Below, in pieces: positions 28,221-35,885 of a DNA stretch of 52,434 nucleotides. The DNA comes from Candidatus Gastranaerophilales bacterium. Its GTDB lineage: Bacteria > Cyanobacteriota > Vampirovibrionia > Gastranaerophilales > Gastranaerophilaceae. The notes beneath the pieces were generated by a model. The model was not told the origin of the DNA. It searched no databases and saw only the letters and a program-made list of their open reading frames with translations. The position numbers and the translations under genes were made by a program. The number at the start of each line of letters is the position of its first letter. The stretch's first letter is position 1. Where the stretch lies: positions 1 through 52,434 of the forward strand of contig CALUWB010000005.1 in assembly GCA_944324375.1 (NCBI GenBank), given 5' to 3'.

Positions 28221-28320
28221 AATTTATAATTTTATTAAAAGTTTCCTCATAATCTCCATTATAATTATTTAAAACTCCAACTAAATCTATTGATATTATT
28301 TTTTTAGAATTTTTATTCAA
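28201..28320 (-). pseudogene. Remnant of a HAD-type phosphatase gene (N-terminal fragment)
   Basis: A TTG start with an excellent AAGGAG site 6-7 nt upstream opens a 39-codon frame. It encodes MNKNSKKIISIDLVGVLNNYNGDYEE and then diverges (FNKIINFKPYWK) before a stop inside dusB. The IISIDLxGVLNNYNG start is that of HAD hydrolases (consensus DLDGVL). The second aspartate (acid/base) is Val and everything after ~25 residues is missing. The intact start signal with a truncated body points to a deletion that fused the remnant to the dusB 3' end. It could still be expressed as a short peptide. The rest of the 28221-28436 gap shows no other feature. Confidence 0.5.
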
Positions 28321-28436
28321 TATTAACTCCTTACAAAAATGTATGTTTTATGTAAACAATAAGTTATATTTATAATTATAATACTTAGTTATCATGTAAT
28401 CAATTAGCTACAATTATATAATTTTAGGTTTTAACT

Positions 28437-28757
28437 TTGAAAAAATATTTATCAGCATACGGAAATACATGGCAACTATATATAAGTAAACCAATTGCTC
28501 AAATTATGGGAATTACTCAAGATGAGTATACTGTTAATTTAACTATTGAAAACAAAGTATTATATGTAAAAAAAATCCCTAATAATGAGCTTGAAAAATA
28601 TAAAAATTTATTGTGTAAAAAACTAGTAAAACGCAATTCTAGTTTTGGCTTAACAATTCCAATGTCAATACTTGAGGTTTTAGATATTAACCCTGAAAAA
28701 GATATGATTAATTTTGAAATAAATGGGTTAATTTTAAGCATAAATAAAGTTGATTAA
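28437..28757 (+). CDS. Tandem AbrB/SpoVT-like swapped-hairpin protein
   Basis: 106-aa protein starting at TTG (28437; AGG 8 nt upstream). Two related halves are visible: GNTWQLYISKPIAQIMGITQDEYTV with strand LTIENKVLYVKKI, and SSFGLTIPMSILEVLDINPEKDMIN with strand FEINGLILSINKV. Each matches the AbrB / MazE-type swapped-hairpin pattern (strand, I/LPxxIxxxLxIxxxD, strand). Most AbrB-type antitoxins carry one such motif and dimerise, so a tandem copy could form the DNA-binding barrel within one chain. No toxin gene is adjacent. It is probably a DNA-binding transcription regulator; target unknown. Confidence 0.75.
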   Translation: MKKYLSAYGNTWQLYISKPIAQIMGITQDEYTVNLTIENKVLYVKKIPNNELEKYKNLLCKKLVKRNSSFGLTIPMSILEVLDINPEKDMINFEINGLILSINKVD

Positions 28758-28843
28758 ATTAACTTTTATTTATTTAAAATTTACCCCTACCCTCTTGATT
28801 TACCCCATTGATGTGAGACAATATTGGTGAGGTATTTATTGAT

Positions 28844-29467
28844 ATGTCTGACAATAATTTAGTTTACATTTTAGATGATAAAATCTATATCAATTTAACT
28901 AATATGTGTACTAATGATTGTATTTTTTGTTTAAGACGAGATAAAGATGATGTTTGTGGTCAAGATATGTGGCTTAAAACAGAAAAAACAACATCTGAAG
29001 ATGTTATTGAACAACTTGAAAAATATTCAGACAAAATCAATAAAGGCATAACTTTCTGTGGTTATGGCGAACCTACAATGAAATTTAATCAACTTAAAGA
29101 AGTTGCAGAGTATATCAAAAAAAATTACCCTAATACCTATATAAAAGTGAATACTAACGGGCATGGAAATGCTATTAATAAAAAAAATATATTGCCTGAA
29201 TTAAAAGGTTTAGTTGATGAATTTTCAATTAGTTTAAATGCCCAAAACGAAGAATTATATAATGAACTTTCTCAACCTAAAATCGAGAATGCATATAATG
29301 CAATGAAAGAGTTTGCAATCCAAGCTCACAATGAAGGTTTCAAAACAACATTATCTGTTGTATCAGGTTACAAAGATTATGATGTAGATTTAGAACTTTG
29401 TGAAGGTTTAGCAAAAGAATTAAAAGCAAGCTTTAGAAATCGCGAATGGATTGAAAACGGATATTAG
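28844..29467 (+). CDS. TatD-linked-type radical SAM protein
   Basis: 207-aa radical SAM protein with the cluster motif NMCTNDCIFCLR (Cys22, Cys26, Cys29; CxxxCxxC) and an N-terminal strand YINLTNMC. TFCGYGEPTMKF is the SAM-binding GGE-like segment, and VNTNGHGNA and EFSISLNAQNEELY follow. The short length and FCGYGEP/NTNGHG pattern match the family often encoded beside or fused to TatD nucleases, whose substrate is unknown. No tatD is present here. The start at 28844 has only a distant GAGG (11 nt), so initiation is less certain. Confidence 0.82.
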   Translation: MSDNNLVYILDDKIYINLTNMCTNDCIFCLRRDKDDVCGQDMWLKTEKTTSEDVIEQLEKYSDKINKGITFCGYGEPTMKFNQLKEVAEYIKKNYPNTYIKVNTNGHGNAINKKNILPELKGLVDEFSISLNAQNEELYNELSQPKIENAYNAMKEFAIQAHNEGFKTTLSVVSGYKDYDVDLELCEGLAKELKASFRNREWIENGY

Positions 29468-29582
29468 GAGTAAGGGGTAAATGTTAAAATAAAACTCATT
29501 GACCTAAAATCTCAGATAAAAAGATTAAAACAAAATACAATATAAGTTATTGGAACTTACAAAAATAAAGAAAGGCGAAAAC

Positions 29583-31742
29583 ATGCAAAATTTAGACAAA
29601 ATCATGAAACCAAAATCAATTGCAGTTGTTGGTGCATCTACCAAAGAACACACTATTGGTTCAGATATCATGAAAAGATTACAAGAATACAAATTCCAAG
29701 GTAATATCTACCCAGTAAACCCAAAAGGTGGAATTATTGAAGGATTACAAGCATACACTTCTGTATTAGAAATCCCAGGAGAAGTAGATTTAGCAATCAT
29801 CGTTGTTAATGCAAAATTCGTATTATCAACTATTGATCAATGTCACGAAAAGGGTATTAAAGGTTTATGTATCATTACAGCTGGTTTCAAAGAAACTGGT
29901 AAAGAAGGTGCAGAAGCTGAAAAACAATTATTAGAAAAAGTTAGAGAATATGGTATGAGATGCGTAGGTCCTAACTGTTTAGGTGTTGTAAACACTCACC
30001 CAGAAATCAGAATGGACGGATGTTTTGCTGAAAGTTTACCAGAAAGAGGAAACATTGGTTTCGTTTCTCAATCAGGTGCTTTAGGTGGTGGTATTTTAAA
30101 TATTTTAAAAGACTTAAACTTAGGTTTTGCTCAATTCATCTCAATTGGTAACCAAGCAGATGTAAACGCTGAAACAGCTCTTGAATATTGGGAAAATGAA
30201 GAAGATGTTGAACAAATTCTTCTTTATATGGAATCAATCCAAAACCCAGCTAACTTCAGAAAATTAGCTTCAAGAATTTCTAAGAAAAAACCAATCTTAG
30301 CACTAAAAGCTGGTCGTTCTGCAGCAGGTGCTTCAGCTGCATCTTCTCACACTGGTTCATTAGCAGGTGCTGATAAAGCAGCTAACGCATTATTAAGCCA
30401 ATCAGGTGTTATCAGAGAATATTCATTACAAAACTTATTTGCAACTGCAAAAGTTTTTGCTAACTGCCCTATTCCAAAAGGTGATAGAGTAGCTATTATT
30501 ACAAACTCAGGTGGTCCTGGTATTATGGCAACAGATGCAGTTTGTGAATATGGTATGCAAATGGCACAAATTTCAGATGCTACAAAAGAAAAATTAAGAA
30601 GCTTCTTGCCTTCTGCAGCTTCAGTTAAAAACCCTATCGATATGATTGCATCAGCTCCTATCGAACACTATAAAGAAACTTTAAAAACTGTTATTGCTGA
30701 CGAAAATGTTGATATGATTATTACAATCTATCTTCCATTCTTAGGCTTAAAAGATATCGATGTTGCTAAAGCATTAATGGAAATTAAAGCTGAACATCCT
30801 GAAAAACCAGTTATTGGTGTATTCATGACTAAGAGCGAATTCTTCTCAACATTATCTGATATGGATGTTAATATGCCATTCTTTATGTATGCTGAAGAAG
30901 CTGCTGATGGTTTAAACAGATTAAATCAACAAAGATTATGGATGGAAAGACCTGAAGGTCAAATCAAAACATTTGATGTTGATAAAGCAAGAGCAGCTGA
31001 AATCATCAAAGGTTCTTTAGCTGAAGGTAGAGCTCAATTAACAACAAGAGAGTCTATCGATGTATTAGATGCTTACGGAATCAGAGTTTGTAAATCAGGT
31101 TTTGCAACAAATGAAGAAGAAGCAATCTCTATTGGTAATTCTATCGGATACCCTGTTGTTATGAAAATGACTTCTAAAACAACATCACATAAAACAGATG
31201 TTGGTGGTGTAAGAGTTAATATTCAATCTGAAGAACAATTAAGAGCAGAATACAAAGACCTTATTTCTAAATTAGAAGAAAGAGGATTATTAGACGGTTT
31301 AGAAGGTGTAATCATTCAAGAAATGGTAAAAGGTAATCGTGAAATGGTTTGTGGTATCGCAACAGATCCTCAATACGGTCCAATGATGATGTTCGGTCTT
31401 GGTGGTGTATTCATTGAAGTTATGAAAGATGTAACATTCAGAATTGCTCCACTTACTGATATTGATGCTAAAGAAATGATTAAATCAGTTAAAGCATACA
31501 AATTATTAGAAGGCGCAAGAGGAACAACTCCTGCTCAAATGGAACAAATTGAAGAAACATTATTGAGATTATCTCAATTAGTTAACGACTTCAAATTCAT
31601 TGATGAATTAGATATTAACCCATTGTTAATTTCTGAAAAAACAGGAGAAGGCATTGCTGTTGACGGACGTATCAAAGTTCGTTTAGAAGAAGCAAAAGAA
31701 ACACTTGCTGAATGCTGTGGTATGTGTTCTTGCTGCAAATAA
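29583..31742 (+). CDS. Acetate-CoA ligase (ADP-forming), alpha-beta fusion
   Basis: Converts acetyl-CoA (or other acyl-CoA), ADP and Pi to acetate, CoA and ATP, an energy-conserving step in fermenters. In 719 aa the alpha part has a CoA-binding Rossmann domain (KSIAVVGAS) and a CoA-ligase domain with the phosphorylated histidine in ASSHTGSLAGAD (His256). The beta part is an ATP-grasp domain (YPVVMKMTSKTTSHKTDVGG, MMMFGLGGVFIEV). The start at 29583 has AAAGG 7 nt upstream; a frame extension to 29550 does not. Codon choice (GGT, AAC, ATC rich) resembles dnaK and indicates high expression. The C-terminus ends ECCGMCSCCK, five cysteines in ten residues, which is not part of the usual fold. Confidence 0.93.
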   Translation: MQNLDKIMKPKSIAVVGASTKEHTIGSDIMKRLQEYKFQGNIYPVNPKGGIIEGLQAYTSVLEIPGEVDLAIIVVNAKFVLSTIDQCHEKGIKGLCIITAGFKETGKEGAEAEKQLLEKVREYGMRCVGPNCLGVVNTHPEIRMDGCFAESLPERGNIGFVSQSGALGGGILNILKDLNLGFAQFISIGNQADVNAETALEYWENEEDVEQILLYMESIQNPANFRKLASRISKKKPILALKAGRSAAGASAASSHTGSLAGADKAANALLSQSGVIREYSLQNLFATAKVFANCPIPKGDRVAIITNSGGPGIMATDAVCEYGMQMAQISDATKEKLRSFLPSAASVKNPIDMIASAPIEHYKETLKTVIADENVDMIITIYLPFLGLKDIDVAKALMEIKAEHPEKPVIGVFMTKSEFFSTLSDMDVNMPFFMYAEEAADGLNRLNQQRLWMERPEGQIKTFDVDKARAAEIIKGSLAEGRAQLTTRESIDVLDAYGIRVCKSGFATNEEEAISIGNSIGYPVVMKMTSKTTSHKTDVGGVRVNIQSEEQLRAEYKDLISKLEERGLLDGLEGVIIQEMVKGNREMVCGIATDPQYGPMMMFGLGGVFIEVMKDVTFRIAPLTDIDAKEMIKSVKAYKLLEGARGTTPAQMEQIEETLLRLSQLVNDFKFIDELDINPLLISEKTGEGIAVDGRIKVRLEEAKETLAECCGMCSCCK

Positions 31743-31771
31743 TATAAATATTAAATAAATAAAAATACTCA

Positions 31772-31805
31772 AAGGGTACTGGTTTTTAATCAGTACCCTT
31801 GTTTT
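31772..31805 (+). terminator. Terminator of the ADP-forming acetate-CoA ligase gene
   Basis: AAGGGTACTG and CAGTACCCTT form a 10-bp perfect stem with a 9-nt loop, 29 nt after the stop, followed by GTTTT. Confidence 0.85.
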
Positions 31806-31839
31806 AAACTTCACTGGATTTTCAGAACTTAAAACTTTT

Positions 31840-32070
31840 TTATGCTAAATAATATGTATTTTCACCAACTCCAGGTTTACGACTTTCTGGACTGAATGTT
31901 GGATATTTAGCATCTAATGAAGCTTGTATATTTTGTGGTTTTGGATCAAATTGAGCATAATTTACACCCTGTTGATAAGGTTGTTTTTCAACTTTTTTAG
32001 TATACTCATTACCACCAACTGTAAATGTTGGAGCTGTATACCAATTTAATTTTTCAATACCTTGAACCAT
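31840..32070 (-). CDS. Small lineage-specific protein (76 aa)
   Basis: Unknown protein starting MVQGIEKLNWYTAPTFTVGG and ending GVGENTYYLA. It is polar, rich in Tyr, Pro and Gln, without signal peptide or membrane segment, and probably largely unfolded alone. The ATG at 32070 is preferred (GGGA 9 nt upstream); the frame extends to a TTG at 32085. It is divergent from another small unknown gene (32272), and the two share one TGTAACA-type palindrome and closely similar -10 elements, so they are likely co-regulated. Confidence 0.6.
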   Translation of the reverse strand: MVQGIEKLNWYTAPTFTVGGNEYTKKVEKQPYQQGVNYAQFDPKPQNIQASLDAKYPTFSPESRKPGVGENTYYLA

Positions 32071-32120
32071 ATTTAAATTTCCCAATACAAAATATATTAC
32101 TTAACTCTATATTTATATAA

Positions 32121-32206
32121 AGTATTAGTTATTATAAAAATTGCCTTTTTTGTAACGAAATATTACAGAAATAATAAAATATGAAATTTAGACACGAGTA
32201 TATACT
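32121..32206. promoter_or_regulatory. Divergent promoter pair sharing a TGTAA-N7-TTACA palindrome
   Basis: The palindrome at 32151-32167 (TGTAACGAAATATTACA) sits between a leftward -10 AATACT (32121-32126, 24 bp away) and a rightward TATACT (32201-32206, 33 bp away). The sequences downstream of both -10s are alike (ACTTTATATA, then GAGTTAAG), as if one promoter had been duplicated in inverted orientation. The rightward element also matches the promoter of the 45071-46057 gene. Confidence 0.5.
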
Positions 32207-32271
32207 TTATATATATGTAAGAGTTAAGTTTAAGTAAGTCGAGTAAGTTAAGTTAAAAAGAAGAGGTTTTC

Positions 32272-32466
32272 ATGTCTTTTAATTTGTCTGGCAACCTGTA
32301 CCACAGGGCATGGCAGTTTCAAAAGTCTGCCAAAATGGGTGAACACAAGGTAGATGAAGATAAAGCAAAATATACTTTATCCTTCACAGATGCTTATGAT
32401 AAAACATCAGCAGCCCCCGTCCGACCAGTTCCACCTAAAAAGCATAAAATAGACTTAATTGGATAA
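32272..32466 (+). CDS. Small lineage-specific protein (64 aa)
   Basis: Unknown basic protein, MSFNLSGNLYHRAWQFQKSA at the N-terminus and a proline-rich end (VRPVPPKKHKIDLIG). GAGG 5 nt before the ATG is a good ribosome binding site. No membrane segment or signal peptide. It is driven by the rightward half of the divergent palindrome-controlled promoter, and prfB begins 26 nt after its stop. No family is recognised. Confidence 0.6.
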   Translation: MSFNLSGNLYHRAWQFQKSAKMGEHKVDEDKAKYTLSFTDAYDKTSAAPVRPVPPKKHKIDLIG

Positions 32467-32492
32467 TGATATTTTTATACTAAAATATTATT

Positions 32493-33564
32493 ATGGATAT
32501 CAATGAGTTAAAAAATAGAATTAAAATCAATAAGGAGTGTCTTTGACCTAGATAAGTTAAAGACTGATTTAAAAGATATAGAAGATAAACTTCAAACCCC
32601 AGAGGTATGGGCAGATCAAAAGTTGGCTTCAGACTTAGGACAACAAACCAAAGAACTTAAACAGACTCTAGACATGGTTACCAAATGGGATCAGATAATT
32701 GAAGATGCAGAAGTTTCCTATGAAATAGGAGATGAAGAATTAATAGAAGAAACCAACTTACAACTTGATAAACTTAAAACGTCTTTAGACAAATTTGATT
32801 TTCAAAAAATGCTTAGTGGCGAATATGATGAAGCCGATGCAATATTAACAGTAAATGCCGGAGCCGGTGGCACAGATGCACAGGATTGGGCAAGTATGTT
32901 ACTTCGCATGTACACAAGATGGGCAGAAAAAAAAGGTTGGAAAGTTGATTTATTAGATAAATCAGATGGAGAAGAAGCTGGAATTAAATCTGCAACAATA
33001 AAAATACAAGGTAAATATGCTTATGGATATGCAAAGGCTGAAAAAGGTGTTCATAGGTTAGTTAGGATTTCCCCTTTTAATGCAAACGGAAAAAGGCAAA
33101 CAAGTTTTGCATCATGTGAAGTTTCCCCAATTATTAAAGATATTGAAAAAACAATAATAATCCCACCTGAAGATTTAGAAATAGAAACAATGCGCTCAGG
33201 AGGTGCAGGAGGGCAAAATGTTAATAAAGTTGAGACAGCTGTTAGAATTTATCACAAGCCAACAGGTATTGTAGTAAAATCTCAACAAGAGCGCTCACAA
33301 CTTCAAAATAAAGCTATAGCAATGGAAATATTAGTCTCTAAATTATTAGAAATAAAACAACAAGAACATGAGAAAAAACTAGCAGAATTAAAAGGAGAAG
33401 CATTTGATATAAATTTTGGTTCTCAAATCCGATCTTATGTTTTTCATCCATATAAAATGGTTAAAGACCATAGAACAAATTATGAAGTAGGAAATGTTGA
33501 CTCTGTTATGGACGGAGATTTAGATGATTTTATTGAATCATTTTTAAAAAGTAATAATAATTAA
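32493..33564 (+). CDS. prfB: Peptide chain release factor 2 with programmed +1 frameshift
   Basis: Terminates translation at UGA and UAA. Translation begins at ATG 32493 and reads 17 codons to CTT (32541-32543). It meets in-frame TGA, then shifts +1 to continue from GAC (32545) to the stop at 33564, giving 356 aa. Domain hallmarks are the stop-codon recognition tripeptide SPF in [10 protein letters not shown] and the catalytic GGQ in [16 protein letters not shown]. An N-terminal-only reading would give a 17-aa peptide, while the long second frame lacks its true start. No Shine-Dalgarno site precedes the ATG; TAAAAT ends 6 nt upstream, so the mRNA may be leaderless. Confidence 0.96.
32532..32547 (+). 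promoter_or_regulatory. RF2 programmed frameshift signal
   Basis: The sequence AAGGAG TGT CTT TGA C holds the internal Shine-Dalgarno-like AAGGAG exactly 3 nt before the CTT slippery codon, then the UGA stop and a 3' C. This is the same geometry as in E. coli prfB. When RF2 is scarce, ribosomes slip +1 at CUU and make more RF2, so the gene regulates itself. Confidence 0.97.
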
Positions 33565-33570
33565 ACAAAT

Positions 33571-33597
33571 AGTGGTGGATAAATAATATCCACCACT
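33571..33597. terminator. Hairpin between prfB and a convergent small gene
   Basis: An 11-bp perfect stem (AGTGGTGGATA / TATCCACCACT) with a 5-nt loop, 6 nt after the prfB stop. Tails are only moderately T-rich on each strand (TTAAAATCC to the right; ATTTGTTT to the left), so termination efficiency is uncertain. Confidence 0.7.
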
Positions 33598-33624
33598 TAA
33601 AATCCAACTATTTAATTGTCAAAT

Positions 33625-33777
33625 CTATACTACTTTAGCCTCCTCAAAATAATCTACTACTGTTGCCATTACACTATCAAAAAAGTTTTCGAGTTCTAAG
33701 TTTACTCCATCTTTCAGTTCATTTGCTGCAATTGAATCTGACATACTTACAAACTCGAAATTTTGATTTAAATCCAT
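33625..33777 (-). CDS. Small acidic protein (50 aa)
   Basis: A short gene in the 385-bp prfB-fliR gap. The ATG at 33777 has GAGG 8 nt upstream; another in-frame ATG lies 6 nt earlier, too close to that site. The product begins MDLNQNFEFVSMSDSIAANE and ends with an acidic helix (FFDSVMATVVDYFEEAKVV). No family is recognised. A TGTTACA half-site lies ~93 nt upstream of the start. The rest of the gap (33784-33949) is AT-rich with two more TGTTACA/TGTAACA half-sites and no gene. Confidence 0.5.
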   Translation of the reverse strand: MDLNQNFEFVSMSDSIAANELKDGVNLELENFFDSVMATVVDYFEEAKVV

Positions 33778-33949
33778 AATCATTTCCTCACTTAATTCTA
33801 GTAGACGATACTTATTACATAATTAGATTACGGACACATTTCCATAAACTTTAGCAAATTTATTTAATTTGTTACAATAAAAAAATAAAACAAGGTAAAA
33901 TTCAATAATAATAAGGTTTTTTAAATTGTTACAAAAAAAGCATGTAACA

Positions 33950-34729
33950 TTAAAAGACAGCTAATAACATTTTCATAAATTGAGGAATTAAAATGTTCAA
34001 ATACTCAACTATAGGTCTAACAAACATTAAAGATAACAATAAACCTAAATATATTTTTAATGGGATAGAAACCATAAAAATATTCATCTGAGGCATAACT
34101 TTTGATGTAAAGCCTAATAAAACATCAGTAATTAATAATACGCCGAATATAGGTAATGCAATTTTTAGAGATATAACAAAAATTTGACTGACAATAAAAA
34201 TAATTTGATGAACAACTTCAGGCGAAAATCCAAAACCATAACCAATAGGCATACTTTGAAAACTATTATAAAATGCTGCAAATAGCCAATGATGAGCATT
34301 TAGTGCAATAAAAACCATTGTCATCATCCAAGTATACATTTGAGTAATCATAGGAGATGTACCACCAGACATAGGGTTTAGTGCCATATCAGCAGACAAG
34401 CCCATTTGTATTGAAAACATATTTGCTCCAAGTTCCATTGCAATAAATATTACGTTTGCGCAATAACCTATAGCAAACCCTATTAAAAATTCTCTGAATA
34501 ATATAATAGTAAGTTCAGGAACAGATGTTGGAGCTATAAAATTCATTTTTGCTTGAATCATTGGAAATACCAAGAATGATATTACAGCACTCAACCAAAT
34601 TTTAACCTGTTGAGGGATAGGAAATGTTGAAAACATTGGGGCTGTTGCAAACATACCACTCAATCTGGTTACTATTGCCATAAACAAAATAATATTTGCT
34701 GGTGAAAATATATCAAATAAATTAATCAT
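33950..34729 (-). CDS. fliR: Flagellar export apparatus protein FliR
   Basis: 259-aa membrane component of the flagellar type III export gate. It has about six hydrophobic segments and the conserved FliR/SctT patterns RLSGMFATAPMFS near the N-terminus, FLIGFAIGYCANVIF, and GLSADMALNP (equivalent to the GxxxxxxxDPxxG region). Its ATG overlaps the fliQ stop by one base (TAATG). fliP-fliQ-fliR is a complete gate-complex operon; FlhB and FlhA are not encoded in this window. The few TGTAACA half-sites just past its stop may belong to the neighbouring regulatory region. Confidence 0.95.
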   Translation of the reverse strand: MINLFDIFSPANIILFMAIVTRLSGMFATAPMFSTFPIPQQVKIWLSAVISFLVFPMIQAKMNFIAPTSVPELTIILFREFLIGFAIGYCANVIFIAMELGANMFSIQMGLSADMALNPMSGGTSPMITQMYTWMMTMVFIALNAHHWLFAAFYNSFQSMPIGYGFGFSPEVVHQIIFIVSQIFVISLKIALPIFGVLLITDVLLGFTSKVMPQMNIFMVSIPLKIYLGLLLSLMFVRPIVEYLNILIPQFMKMLLAVF

Positions 34730-35001
34730 TAACCACCTATCAATTTAGGAACTGTATCCATAAATTCATTAAAAGTACTAATAAATAAATTAAACATCCA
34801 AGGTAATAGAATTACCAACACAACAACACTACCAATAATTTTAGGAACAAATGTTAAAGTTGATTCTTGTATTTGTGTAACAGTTTGGAATACGCTGACA
34901 ATTAGACCTAAAACCATGCCGGCAATTAAAATAGGAACAGATAATTCTAAAACTAAAACAAATGATTTTTGTAAAAGTGTAATAATAATATCCTGATTCA
35001 T
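34729..35001 (-). CDS. fliQ: Flagellar export apparatus protein FliQ
   Basis: 90-aa protein with two membrane helices. It carries the FliQ/SctS signature: VLELSVPILIAGMVLGLIVS, then VFQTVTQIQESTLTFVPKII (the TQIQExTLxFxPK motif). It forms the outer part of the FliPQR export channel helix. It starts 3 nt after the fliP stop and overlaps fliR by one base, so the three subunits are made from one message. Confidence 0.97.
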   Translation of the reverse strand: MNQDIIITLLQKSFVLVLELSVPILIAGMVLGLIVSVFQTVTQIQESTLTFVPKIIGSVVVLVILLPWMFNLFISTFNEFMDTVPKLIGG

Positions 35002-35004
35002 ACT

Positions 35005-35763
35005 CTACCTCACAAACCCTTCAACAAGGGATTTAACAACAAGATACCATCCATCAACAAGAACAAACATGATTAACTTAAATGGTAATGCAATCATTGT
35101 AGGAGGTAAGAACATCATCCCCATAGAAACCAAAACAGATGATACAACAATATCAATAATCAAAAATGGTAAAAATATTACAAAACCTATTGTAAAAGCC
35201 GTTTTTAATTCACTTAATATAAATGCCGGTAATAAGCAATATGTTGGAACATCGTCTTTATTTTTAGGCTTTTCAATTTTCCCCATTCTAACAAATAGAG
35301 CTAATTCTTTTTCGCTTGTCTGCTTAAACATAAAATCACGCATTGGAACTATCGCTCTATCAATAGCAGCTTGTTGAGTTATTTGATTTTTCATATAAGG
35401 TTGCAAGGCTTTGTCATTAATTTGATTTAATGTCGGAGACATTACAAAGAATGTTAATATTAATGCCAAACTTGTAATAACTTGATTTGGAGGTAATGTA
35501 TTTACCCCAAGCGCCTGCCTTGTTAATGACAATACAATAACTATTCTTATAAATGATGTTGTCATTATAAATATACTTGGTGCTAAGGTTAAAATAGTTA
35601 ACCAAATAACGATTTGGACACCATTAGTAAAATCTTGTGGAGTATTCGCTGGCTGCATCCCAATATTAATATTTGGGAACGAAACAGGAGCTGCAAAAGC
35701 TGGTACTACAGATAAAAATGCAATAGCCAACCCTATTAATACATATTTTAATTTCCTATTCAT
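35005..35763 (-). CDS. fliP: Flagellar export apparatus protein FliP
   Basis: 252-aa core subunit of the flagellar export gate. Like E. coli FliP it has a cleavable signal peptide (YVLIGLAIAFLSVVPAFA). The family signature follows: SFIRIVIVLSLTRQALGVNT and PPNQVITSLALILTFFVMSP, then a periplasmic loop and PAFILSELKTAFTIGFVIFLP with GMMFLPP near the C-terminus. It is the first gene of the fliPQR operon, with AGGGAT upstream of the ATG. It is divergent from the subtilase-like gene. A flagellated lifestyle is therefore likely. Confidence 0.97.
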   Translation of the reverse strand: MNRKLKYVLIGLAIAFLSVVPAFAAPVSFPNINIGMQPANTPQDFTNGVQIVIWLTILTLAPSIFIMTTSFIRIVIVLSLTRQALGVNTLPPNQVITSLALILTFFVMSPTLNQINDKALQPYMKNQITQQAAIDRAIVPMRDFMFKQTSEKELALFVRMGKIEKPKNKDDVPTYCLLPAFILSELKTAFTIGFVIFLPFLIIDIVVSSVLVSMGMMFLPPTMIALPFKLIMFVLVDGWYLVVKSLVEGFVR

Positions 35764-35885
35764 ATTTCTTTACTATCCCTATAAACTTTACTCTCATATC
35801 TATAATATATGACCTGTTGAAAGAAATCAAAAAATTTACAAATGTAAATAGCAAATTTATTTTTGAGAAGCATTATATTACTTGT

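Noticed and set aside
28780-29481. TTTACCCCTAC / GTAAGGGGTAAA inverted repeat flanking the radical SAM gene
   Set aside because: The arms differ by an insertion and are 690 bp apart; no target-site duplication or transposase. Likely coincidence in AT-rich gaps.
32623-33564. prfB as a simple gene starting at TTG 32623
   Set aside because: It omits the conserved N-terminus; the upstream ATG plus CTT-TGA-C frameshift site explains the full RF2.
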